Assembly (NCBI GenBank): GCA_035689115.1
Contig: DASSMA010000076.1
Coordinates: 1-64,000, forward strand
DNA: 64,000 nucleotides
From: JAHFUS01 sp035689115
GTDB lineage: Bacteria > Actinomycetota > Acidimicrobiia > Acidimicrobiales > GCA-2861595
Direction of reading: 5' to 3'
Shown here one piece after another: positions 9,301 through 17,018 of this stretch (position 1 is its first letter; every line of letters begins with the position of its first letter). A program made the position numbers and the translations under genes. A model generated the notes under the pieces. The model was not told the DNA's origin. It searched no databases and saw only the letters and a list, made by a program, of their open reading frames with translations.

Positions 9301-9823
9301 CGCGGCGGACCTGTTCGGGCGTGCATCCCGGCGCGTGGGCCTCTACTAGCCGGTCCCACAGGTCGTCGACGTCTCGACAGTTATGTTCCTTGAGGAGCTG
9401 TGGGATCAGGTCGCCAGTCTCGGTCAGCTCTGGTAGCTGAACTCGCTCCTCGCCGATCTCCTCCCAGTGTTTCGCGCCGACCGGGAGGTCGAACGCCTCG
9501 ACGGGGACGTTGTTCGCGCGTGCCCAGCGGATGGCTGCGAGCTCCGGGCTGAAGTCTGCGAACGGGTAGAACGCCAGGCCGCGACCGTCGCTTCGAGCGG
9601 CGCCGAGCGCGACCGGGGTTTCGAGTTCGGGGTGGCTGAGCCATTCCAACCAGCGCTGAAGCTCGGTTGGCAGTTCGACGAGCAACAGGGTGGGCGCTGA
9701 GCTGTCGAGCATCCGCACAATGGCAGCAGCGATCGCAGGTGAGTGATGGCGAACGCCGATGAGGTGAGGGTTCGTCGCGTCGGCCAGTCGGTCGAGCGCG
9801 TCGGGTGCATCCTCGGCAGTCAC
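6350..9823 (-). CDS. DUF5682-VWA (CoxE-type) fusion protein
   Basis: This 1157-residue protein fuses two components that are separate in E. coli (YehM-like DUF5682 and YehP-like VWA). The N-terminus (about 15-130) has the DUF5682 hallmarks: GVRHHSPA, an acidic LLLVELPTEL segment, and a YPFADFSPELAAIRWA stretch. The long middle is helical. The VWA domain fills about residues 955-1150, with a complete MIDAS: DVSGSM, the Thr of VGGGTHIAKG, and the Asp of LITDFEEGG. VWA proteins paired with MoxR ATPases usually act as metal-dependent adaptors. The gene overlaps both neighbours by 4 bp, so it is translationally coupled to the MoxR ATPase upstream and the SWIM protein downstream. Confidence 0.88.
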   Translation of the reverse strand: MTAEDAPDALDRLADATNPHLIGVRHHSPAIAAAIVRMLDSSAPTLLLVELPTELQRWLEWLSHPELETPVALGAARSDGRGLAFYPFADFSPELAAIRWARANNVPVEAFDLPVGAKHWEEIGEERVQLPELTETGDLIPQLLKEHNCRDVDDLWDRLVEAHAPGCTPEQVRRAALAIGWALRHDAETAHNVRESDLRREQWMRQHLGSALARAARVTVVVGSFHAPALISTLPSEPASDELADVVTSLVPYDFELLDSRSGYPAGIRDPRWQQQVYESGGDPDSISDATAATITAVTTELRRLGHPAGVPDAREATRVAGDLARLRNQRAPARRELVEALQTSLVQGELLGRGRVVARAMDAALVGRRRGRLAPGTPRSGLAHDVERILEELRLPGIDAAAEAVDIRLDPLRSPLDHQRHVTLRRLEACRIPYGRLLSGSGAAPEALTFRWSLRWEPATSALLELASVNGVTLEQAAEGLLRRQCRETIEQSGEVTATLMLLEGAAECSYYNLANEALADIRSQAPASGTLAEDLAALDLVERAGSGLIPGLRPTAELTTEAEQIALEILEAALRAVDGLAGSDEPADARALASLVHRLVDANDQQRVRLGWSLDSIALSGGALMQGAAEIARLLLGRTSAAQAAALLGSWIDEATTSEAQNVMSRRLSGALVTAGPIIESSLEVLDGLIQRVDTIDDDSFFRRLPALRSGFEVLSPAARERFLVSVLDRLGIDARGHTTLEDDPGRLASWAHADLVGRRAVEAFDAAQLIERDPGARSTSPPPALPGVHHQLAPADRWRLILGCQRDELPPTARRAADTLDELYGQGRGEGSRSVGGGGGSEASFPSVREWSEELEALFGTRVRDEVLARAAEQGRIDAALALNPEAVRPSIELLEQVLSLKGGLGEGNLRRLRVLVTGIVDDLVRQLSTRTRPALVGAVSNRRTRRPTGVLDLATTIKANLHTARAGDGGTIRITPEQLWFRTKTRRSLDWRVVLVVDVSGSMEASVIYAALMSAIVNALPAVTAHFVAFSTEVVDLSDRVDDPLSLLLEVSVGGGTHIAKGLRYARTLVTVPTRTIVVLITDFEEGGPVGELLAEVRALAESGVKPIGLAALDDQGAPRYSVATAELVVNAGMPVAALSPLELARWIGEQIR

Positions 9824-11001
9824 GTCTCGAGGATTGAACGGAGCTCCCAGAGGCGACGCCAGACGCGGTCGCCCGCGTCGCTCCGGCGCTTGACAGCGGC
9901 ATCCCAGTAGCCAAGGAGGCGGGCCTGATCAGTGGGGTCGTCCTTGCGGACCGTGCCCAGGAAGTAGCCGGGCAAGAGACTGAGGACGTCCCGGTCCTTG
10001 GTGAAGTACGCGGCTTGGATGCCGAGTGACGTCGCGATCGACACAGCTTCGGCCGTGGAGAGCACCGAGCCAGGGCGTTCGACGCTCCAACCTTCCTTCG
10101 TGCGACCGATGCGAAGGTCTCGAAAGGCAGTGACGAGCGCGTCCAGGACAGCATCGTCGACATCGAGGGTCGCGCCGGACCGTGTCAGCGCTTCCGTGGC
10201 TTGTCGCCGGACGAGCGCGACCTCTGCCGCGTGGTCAGCGATGGGTTCGACCAGTTCGAAGTTGAAGCGGCGCTTGAGCGCGGCGGACATCTCCGAGACT
10301 CCTCGGTCGCGCAGGTTGGCAGTGGCGATGATGTTGAAGCCCGGGACAGCGGGCTGTGTCGCATCGCTTGCAAGGTCCGCAGCGAGCTCAGGGATGCTGA
10401 TGCGCCGGTCGGAGAGGATGGAGACGAGCGCGTCCTGAACCTCTGGAAGACACCGTGTCACTTCCTCCACACGGGCTAACGCGCCATGCCGCATGGCCGT
10501 CATCACCGGGGATGGCACGAGTGCAGCCGGACTGGGGCCTTGCGCAAGAAGGAGCGCGTAGTTCCAGCCGTAGCGCAGGTGGTCCTCGGTCGTTCCAGCG
10601 GTCCCTTGGACGGTCAGGCTGCTCGTCCCCGAGATCGCCGCGCTGAGAAGCTCTGAGAGCATCGACTTCGCGGTGCCCGGCTCTCCAACGAGAAGGAGCC
10701 CTCGTTCGCCAGCGAGTGTGACGACGCATCGCTCGACGAGCGCACGGTCACCGACGAACTTGGGAGTGATGGTGAGCTTCCGAGGACCATCACCCGCACT
10801 CACGCCCCTCGGAAGCGCGAGCGCGTCGGGTCCGCTGCCCATAACGAAGGTCACGACCGCCTTCGGCGTGCGCTTCCATCCCGACGGGCGTGGGCCGTCG
10901 TCGAGTCGTGCGAGGAAGTCCAGCTCGATCGAGAAAGCTTCTTCCGGTGTCGGCGCCTGAACGCTGTTGGATTCGTTGGTCGACGGCGGCCGGGCGGTCA
11001 T
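9820..11001 (-). CDS. MoxR-family AAA+ ATPase (YehL-like)
   Basis: This is a AAA+ ATPase expected to remodel or activate partner proteins with the VWA component. The ATG at 11001 (MTARPPS) overlaps the upstream stop as ATGA and gives 393 residues; an earlier in-frame ATG at 11076 lies inside the previous gene. Visible motifs are Walker A GEPGTAKS in the LLLVGEPGTAKSMLSELL segment, the Walker B-like GALARVEEVTRC (EE in place of DE), sensor 1 in FNIIATANLRDRG, and an arginine-finger region ALKRRFNFE. The pre-sensor region WNYALLLAQG resembles MoxR/RavA proteins. Position 3 of 4 in the MoxR/VWA block supports a functional complex. Confidence 0.9.
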   Translation of the reverse strand: MTARPPSTNESNSVQAPTPEEAFSIELDFLARLDDGPRPSGWKRTPKAVVTFVMGSGPDALALPRGVSAGDGPRKLTITPKFVGDRALVERCVVTLAGERGLLLVGEPGTAKSMLSELLSAAISGTSSLTVQGTAGTTEDHLRYGWNYALLLAQGPSPAALVPSPVMTAMRHGALARVEEVTRCLPEVQDALVSILSDRRISIPELAADLASDATQPAVPGFNIIATANLRDRGVSEMSAALKRRFNFELVEPIADHAAEVALVRRQATEALTRSGATLDVDDAVLDALVTAFRDLRIGRTKEGWSVERPGSVLSTAEAVSIATSLGIQAAYFTKDRDVLSLLPGYFLGTVRKDDPTDQARLLGYWDAAVKRRSDAGDRVWRRLWELRSILET

Positions 11002-14000
11002 CGCCGCTTCCGTTCGCCCGCGCGAGGTCCAGTTGCCTCGAGTCCCGGGCCATCGCCCGACGATGCGCGCACCCACGCGGAAGCGAACAACTCATGTACC
11101 GGCTGCAAAGGGAGAACGCGCCCGAGCGGCGGGATCAGAGCCCCGGACTCCGTGCGTTCCAGCCCGTAAAGCGGCAACTTCCAAGCTTCGAGCGGCAGGC
11201 TCGGCGCGCTGACCGGCTCCCAGCCGCCAGGAAGGAACACCTCCCGACCAGCCCGCGCCCGTTTGCCGCTGGTCGCCAGTCCCAGTTCGGTGAGCTCAGC
11301 CGCTGCCTTCTTGTGCGTCGACGCCGTCCAGTTGTTCCACGTCATGACGAGCTTGTTGGTCGGCTCGTGGAGTGTGAGGAGTTGCAGATACAGAACGGCA
11401 GCCTCATGACCTAAGGAATGCGCCGCTTCGACAGCCTCCACGATGTCCGGTGCACCGTGCTCCGGGTTCATCTCGTAGCAGCCCGCTGGAACGGGCGTCG
11501 ATCGGATCCGCCGGACGATCGACGACGCGCCGTCGCTGAGCGCGAACCGGATCGCTCCCAGGGGACTGTGGAGGTTCGGCTCGCCGGCAGCGACGACGGC
11601 ACCGAGCCACGGATCATCGATGTTCTTCGCGAGAACGCTCGGCCGCACGTACACCGAAGTTCGCCACTGCCCCGTCACGAACACAACGGCGCCGGCATCC
11701 CGTGCCGGCGGATGGGCGGTGGACCGCGGTGGCTTGTAGGTCGGCAGCCGATCGAGTTGAAGGGAAGCAGCTTGCTCCGGACTAAGCCCGGTGAGGCCCA
11801 GGAGGAGACCCGGGTTGAGGAGTCGTTGTCGGACCAGGTCGAGCACGGTCGCAGCCTGGGTTCGCAACACGTCGCCGACAGGCAAGGTCGCGGCGATCCA
11901 TGCGGCACCCCGGGCCGCCGCATGGAGCCACGCGGTGGAGAACTCCTTCTCGATGGCATCCGTGTACGCGGACAGCGTGCCCTTGTCATTGACGAACCAA
12001 GTGGCGTCAGCGTTCAGAGGATGCACCGCGCTGGGGTCGGCAACCGCCTCCAAGAGCTGGTGGCCGGTGATGCCATGCGGAGCGAGCTTCTTCGCTTCGG
12101 CAGTGAGGTGCTCGGGGATCGCGATCCGTCGGCCGAACCGCGCGGCCCATGCCCGTCCGATTCGCGTGCCTACCGCGACGAGCGGTTCCTTCCAAAGTGC
12201 GGACGGGTCCGGCGGCATGGCCTCGGCGAGGATGTCTAGGCGGAGTTGTGCGGGCACCTTCTGGAGGTTGGCTCGCGCAGCGGCTGCCTCGGCGACCTTG
12301 AGCTCCAGCAGTTCCCGGGTCGACTTGTCGAGGAAGTTCTGCTCGTAGCGGTCGAGATTCGGCAGGCCTGCCGCGAGCAAGGCTGCCTCGGCGCGAGTGA
12401 GTCCGGTCTCGGACTGGATCGCCTCCATGATCTGCGGATCCCACTGCAGCCGCCCCCTGTCATGGGCAAGCCCTGAGAAGGCGCGAATGTCCTTCGACGA
12501 CCACCGCCCGGAGAGCTCGTCGGCCGACTCAACCGCCATGTTCGGCGGGGAGGCGAACCGCCCGGCTGGCGCATGTTCGATCACGGTGATTCGCCGGGCT
12601 TGGTTCGCTACGAAGGCGCCAGCGAAGCCCACGATGAAGTAGCTGTTCTCGCCCGTGCGCAGCAACGACTGGGTCGCTTGCCCGATCGGCGCGCCTGTCG
12701 AGTCGGTTTGCGTGGCGCGGAGGCGGCGAAGCTTGCGGCCAGAGCCGGCGAACACGGAGTCGGCCCACGTATCCAGCAATGCGAGGAGCACAAGTCTCTG
12801 CTCTTCGGGCGTCGTGGGCAGTGCGGCGCGATATGCGACGGCTTCGATGCGGCCGATGAGCCCGGTCCACTCGACCATCGACGCCGGGAGTGACGTCGGC
12901 GCTGGAGCTTGTGTCTGTTGACGGGCGGTCGGTCGGAGACGGTCGCGCAGACGACGAGACGATTGCTGAGTCGTGGCTGCTGGTGCGGCGGTCATCCACG
13001 ACGAAACGACTCGAATCTGTTCGAGCGTGGCGCCGGCCGAACCGCTGCCGTACCACGTGCGGGCGCCGGTCAGTCCGGCAAGTGCTTCGCCGAGCTCCCG
13101 ATCCGTCGGGTCTGGCAGCCGAGTCGTCGCAGTGGGCGCCTCCGCGGCCGTGGGGGGTGTGTCGGCCGCAGCTTGAGCGACAGTCTGCTGCAGCCATGCG
13201 GCGGCCTGAACCACGCCCAGGACGCCCGCCACCAAAGATGCGTGCGTGAGGTCCGGCGCGACTTCGCTGAGCAGCGCTCGGGTCTTCGGCAACGGTTCGG
13301 GCTCGAGGGCGACGAACGTCTTCCGGACGCGGATTTCGTTGGACTCTGCAGCGGCGGAGTGCAGGAGCCTGGTCGCAGCGGCGTCGCTCAGTCGGCGCAG
13401 TGCGGTTGAGCCTCCAAGATCACGGGGACGCATCGAGTCCCACACGACCGGCGGGGGCACGAACGGGGTGCCTTGCGCGAAGTTCGGTCGTCGGGCTCCC
13501 AGTGCCGCGCTCGCCGACACGAACGTCCCGGTGGGATCCCACAACTCGAGCTGCATGTTCCGGCCGAGGCGATCGTGTCCGGTGTAGAGGGCTCGAGCGA
13601 GGGCGTCGCCCGGAAAGCGGACAATGATGTCGGGTGCCTTCACGTTGAGCCGTCCGCGCCAGTCAGCTTGAGGCTCGCCGAGCTTGGCTGTGAAGACGGT
13701 GCCGTCGACACCGACGACCTCGGTGGTGCCGTCTCGGCGGACTCGCACACGATGCCCGGCGATGCCGTTGGCAGCCGTGCTTACCGCACCAAGGCCATCG
13801 GTGACGGGCACGAGCCGGCACGACCTCGGGAGGAGTTCCCAGTCGGGGTCTCCATCGGTCTCCAGGAGCGGGGGAACCGTCGTCCGACCGGCCTGTCCGG
13901 TGGTCGCGTCCAGCTCCCGCCAACGGACGCTTCCGTCGTCCCGTGACTGCAAGACCCACCAGTCGGTGCCGTCGCTGAACGGCGGACCGACGATGTGGAG

Positions 14001-16031
14001 CTTCGAATCGCCGGCGCCGAGAGGGCGCCCACCGAAAGATCGGCCGCCAGCCGCGATGGGAATCGACGCGACGTCGCCGCGCCCCATGTAGAAGGCCGGA
14101 GCGCCTTCGAACTCCATGACCGCGGCCGGCTGCTTCGACCAGTACGCGAAGCGTCCGCCCTGCCCCGTCCACGTTACGAGCAGTTGACCGTCAACGAACG
14201 TGAACCACGGGAGCCCATACCGCTTGTTCGACGGTGGCAGGCGGAGGTCGTGTTCCAAGAGCACGCTGTCCGGGCCGACGACGATTGCCTTGGCGTTGTC
14301 GCTGACGATCGCGTAGGGCCAGCTGGTGCTGACTTGTGTCGCTGACGCGGACATCGCTCGCTCGACCTGCTCGAGAGCGGGCCAGCCCAATTCGTCGAAG
14401 ATGCCGGCACGCAGCGTTCTACCCAACGCGGCGCCGACGTCGACGCCGCGGATCTTCGCTGCGGCCACTGGGTTGAGAGCGACGATCTCGGGTGTGACGG
14501 CACGGGTGACACGGTCGAGTTCTTCGCGCAACGTCGGGAGCCCGCCGCCACTGAGGAGTCGAGCGCGATCGTCGAGCCACCGGATGAGGGCCGTACGTAG
14601 ACCTGGGACGGGCAGCAGCGGGAGCGCTGACTTGTCCCAGAGGTAGCTGTGGACGCCGCGATCGAGAGCCGGCCCGTAGTCCGGGTCAGCGGCAAGGTGC
14701 TCAAGGGATCGCCGGCGTGACGGAGGCTGCGCGAGCCAGCGGTTGACATCGATCTGCGAGCCGGCGAGCGGTGGCTCGACGGGGACGTCGAGGGACAGGA
14801 GCTGATCGATGACGTCGGCTGGCTGGTTGAAGCGGCGTTGGGGAGTACAGCTCACGGGGAGGCCGTCACTGCGAAGGCGTTCGGCCATCGAGTCGATCAG
14901 TGGGAACAGGGCCGACCAGTCGATGTCCCGCCAGCTGCGGCCGAGGTGCGAGATCATGCGCGACAGCCAGGCCGCTGGCCCGCCGGCCGGCTCCGCAGCG
15001 GCAGGTACCTGACCGGCCGTTCCTGTGAGTGAGGCGGTCGCGCCGCTGTCAATGAGCAGTTGCAGCCACCAGCCGTCGAGGTCGCTACCCCCGCGTCCGG
15101 GCTTGGGGAACAGGTTGAGCAACTTCCCTCGAACCTCGGGGCTCGCCGCGGCGAGCGTCAACAGCACGGGCCGCAGGGGCTTCCAGAAGCCGATCGGAGC
15201 AAGTGCGGTCGCCGGAGCATCAAGGAGCTCTTCGAGCAGCCTCTCGTCCTCCGCGCGTTGGTCGAGGCCCGCCGCCCTAGCCAGCCGATGGAGGCCGTCG
15301 AGCATGCCGGTCCATGGGGGCAACCCGCCGAGCGTTCGCTGGACCGCCAGTTGGCGGAAGTGCCCGAATGCGACGAGCGGTTCGTACGCATTGGCGAGCT
15401 GCTTGCCGTAGTCGTCGAGCGATCGGGCAGTCAGCGCGCCCGCGAACGCGAACTCGAGAAACGCGTCACGGCGGACGTCCTCATCGACGGCGAGAGAGAA
15501 CGCAAGCTCGGCGTCACGTGCCTTGCCGAACATCGTCGCCGCCATCGAGTTGTTCCCAGCTTCGACGAAGAAGCGGCCTGCTTGCTCGAAGTAGGACGGA
15601 AGAAACTGTGGGACGGACCGCTGTAGGCGCCCCGCGATTTCCTCGAAACCGTCCTTGGCGTTGCCCGGCTTCGACTTCGCGACGCGGGCGAGCCGCTCCA
15701 TCTCCTTGACGACTGCGAGTGCGTACCCGGCGTTGTCGGGGTCGTTCACCAATGCCCAGCCCGGGAAGCCCAGTGCCTGTCGCCGAGCGAGTCCAACGGA
15801 CTTAACGACCTGAGGCCCCCCGAAGCCGAGGAACTCAAGGGTGAGGTCCTCCGCCGGCGCCAGCGTCGTCTGCGTAAGTCGGACTACACGACGATCGCCG
15901 AGCGCCGGGTGTTGGTAGGCCCGGGCATCGAGCATCTCGGTGGCCTCGTCGCTCGGAACCGAGGACTTCGGTCGCAGGATCGCGCCCGCGGCAAGAAGAC
16001 CACGCACGCGGTCTCCACTCGATGTGGTCAC
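10998..16031 (-). CDS. Giant 1677-aa MoxR/VWA-associated protein
   Basis: The GTG at 16031 overlaps the upstream DUF4132 stop as GTGA and gives 1677 residues; reading on upstream would run through that gene. There is no signal peptide or membrane segment, so it should be cytoplasmic. The N-terminal third is helical, TPR/HEAT-like in texture. A central region (about 560-850) is beta-rich and propeller-like, with repeated Trp-containing strands such as KRYGLPWFTFVDGQLLVTW and GTDWWVLQSRDDGSVRWREL. The C-terminal third is helical again and then a compact domain ending in a basic tail. I recognise no catalytic motif. It is locked between the DUF4132 and MoxR genes by 4-bp overlaps, so a scaffold, sensor or MoxR-client role is likely. 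The family is not described well enough for me to name it. Confidence 0.8.
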   Translation of the reverse strand: MTTSSGDRVRGLLAAGAILRPKSSVPSDEATEMLDARAYQHPALGDRRVVRLTQTTLAPAEDLTLEFLGFGGPQVVKSVGLARRQALGFPGWALVNDPDNAGYALAVVKEMERLARVAKSKPGNAKDGFEEIAGRLQRSVPQFLPSYFEQAGRFFVEAGNNSMAATMFGKARDAELAFSLAVDEDVRRDAFLEFAFAGALTARSLDDYGKQLANAYEPLVAFGHFRQLAVQRTLGGLPPWTGMLDGLHRLARAAGLDQRAEDERLLEELLDAPATALAPIGFWKPLRPVLLTLAAASPEVRGKLLNLFPKPGRGGSDLDGWWLQLLIDSGATASLTGTAGQVPAAAEPAGGPAAWLSRMISHLGRSWRDIDWSALFPLIDSMAERLRSDGLPVSCTPQRRFNQPADVIDQLLSLDVPVEPPLAGSQIDVNRWLAQPPSRRRSLEHLAADPDYGPALDRGVHSYLWDKSALPLLPVPGLRTALIRWLDDRARLLSGGGLPTLREELDRVTRAVTPEIVALNPVAAAKIRGVDVGAALGRTLRAGIFDELGWPALEQVERAMSASATQVSTSWPYAIVSDNAKAIVVGPDSVLLEHDLRLPPSNKRYGLPWFTFVDGQLLVTWTGQGGRFAYWSKQPAAVMEFEGAPAFYMGRGDVASIPIAAGGRSFGGRPLGAGDSKLHIVGPPFSDGTDWWVLQSRDDGSVRWRELDATTGQAGRTTVPPLLETDGDPDWELLPRSCRLVPVTDGLGAVSTAANGIAGHRVRVRRDGTTEVVGVDGTVFTAKLGEPQADWRGRLNVKAPDIIVRFPGDALARALYTGHDRLGRNMQLELWDPTGTFVSASAALGARRPNFAQGTPFVPPPVVWDSMRPRDLGGSTALRRLSDAAATRLLHSAAAESNEIRVRKTFVALEPEPLPKTRALLSEVAPDLTHASLVAGVLGVVQAAAWLQQTVAQAAADTPPTAAEAPTATTRLPDPTDRELGEALAGLTGARTWYGSGSAGATLEQIRVVSSWMTAAPAATTQQSSRRLRDRLRPTARQQTQAPAPTSLPASMVEWTGLIGRIEAVAYRAALPTTPEEQRLVLLALLDTWADSVFAGSGRKLRRLRATQTDSTGAPIGQATQSLLRTGENSYFIVGFAGAFVANQARRITVIEHAPAGRFASPPNMAVESADELSGRWSSKDIRAFSGLAHDRGRLQWDPQIMEAIQSETGLTRAEAALLAAGLPNLDRYEQNFLDKSTRELLELKVAEAAAARANLQKVPAQLRLDILAEAMPPDPSALWKEPLVAVGTRIGRAWAARFGRRIAIPEHLTAEAKKLAPHGITGHQLLEAVADPSAVHPLNADATWFVNDKGTLSAYTDAIEKEFSTAWLHAAARGAAWIAATLPVGDVLRTQAATVLDLVRQRLLNPGLLLGLTGLSPEQAASLQLDRLPTYKPPRSTAHPPARDAGAVVFVTGQWRTSVYVRPSVLAKNIDDPWLGAVVAAGEPNLHSPLGAIRFALSDGASSIVRRIRSTPVPAGCYEMNPEHGAPDIVEAVEAAHSLGHEAAVLYLQLLTLHEPTNKLVMTWNNWTASTHKKAAAELTELGLATSGKRARAGREVFLPGGWEPVSAPSLPLEAWKLPLYGLERTESGALIPPLGRVLPLQPVHELFASAWVRASSGDGPGLEATGPRAGERKRR

Positions 16032-16924
16032 GCCGCGTCCTCTTCGTCGTCGACCTTGCGAGCGGCGTAGATCAGAGTGGCCATCCGGAAGCCTTCGGAC
16101 CATGCGACTGGGCCCACGTCACCGAGCTTGATCTGACGGCTGTTCGCGTCCACCCACACGACGTCACCTGTCCACGTGGGTGCTTCGGGCGCGTCGGCGC
16201 CGATCCAGTAGCGCGCCTCGACAAGGGCACCTCGCTCCCACACCTTCGTCACCGCGTAACCGCCACTGACGACGACGCCGACGGTCCGGCAGCGGCCGAG
16301 TGCGTGACGAAGCTCTTGGAACTGGGCGTCGGCAAAGTCCGACAGCGAGGCGGCCTCGAGATCGACTTCCGCTTCCTTGTTGAAGGTCTCACGGAACAGC
16401 TGCGGGATGCCCTGCTGCACGTTCAGGTCCGACGCGAAGTCTCTCCACTCACCCAAGTCCTCGAAGAGAACCGGATGAGGGATCGCAAGCTCTTGGACGG
16501 CGAGCCGGGTTGTCTCTCCGTCCAGCGTGACCGCGCCAGCGCCTCGGTCATCGACCTCGCGAAGCAGGCCGGCGCGGTGCCAGTCGAGATCGCCGCTCTT
16601 CCCGATCGGTGCGACAACCGTGTCCTCGAGAGCGCGTCGCCAGCTCGGGTCGGCCCAGAGCGGAGCGATCGCCGTGAGCGGCGTCGGGAGAGACCTCAAC
16701 ATCCAGCGCTCGACTGTTCCGAGACACGATGCGTCGTGCGAGGCCAGCCAGTCACGCAAGGCTCGCAACTGGATTGCGACCTCGCTGTCCTTGAGCGCAG
16801 CCGGGACTGAAGCCAGCCGCTTCCCTTTTGCATTCCGACAGACAAGGCGCGTGCCGTCAATGGCCAACGAGTAGCCCTCGGGTGTGTCGATCCAGTTCAG
16901 GTCGGCGCTCTCCGCTTTGGTCAT
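16028..16924 (-). CDS. DUF4132 domain protein
   Basis: This 298-residue protein starts at ATG 16924 (MTKAES); an ATG at 16999 is possible but adds a low-complexity leader. DUF4132 signatures are visible: LPTPLTAIAPLWADPSWRRALED, an IPHPVLFEDLGEWRDF segment, then QGIPQLFRETFNKE. DUF4132 proteins such as E. coli YehI sit next to MoxR/VWA genes; the family's biochemical role is unknown. This copy is much shorter than YehI (over 1000 residues), so it carries mainly the C-terminal DUF4132 core, and the 1677-residue protein after it may supply the remaining functions. It follows the ABC-3C ATPase by 94 bases and starts the MoxR/VWA block, possibly on the same transcript. Confidence 0.8.
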   Translation of the reverse strand: MTKAESADLNWIDTPEGYSLAIDGTRLVCRNAKGKRLASVPAALKDSEVAIQLRALRDWLASHDASCLGTVERWMLRSLPTPLTAIAPLWADPSWRRALEDTVVAPIGKSGDLDWHRAGLLREVDDRGAGAVTLDGETTRLAVQELAIPHPVLFEDLGEWRDFASDLNVQQGIPQLFRETFNKEAEVDLEAASLSDFADAQFQELRHALGRCRTVGVVVSGGYAVTKVWERGALVEARYWIGADAPEAPTWTGDVVWVDANSRQIKLGDVGPVAWSEGFRMATLIYAARKVDDEEDAA

Positions 16925-17018
16925 AGGTGCACCAACCGTGACAACGCCTGGCCCGAGAGGCTCCCGACCATCCGCGTCGGCGGGTCGGGGGGTGAGCAAC
17001 GAGTGCCGGCTGGCTGCA

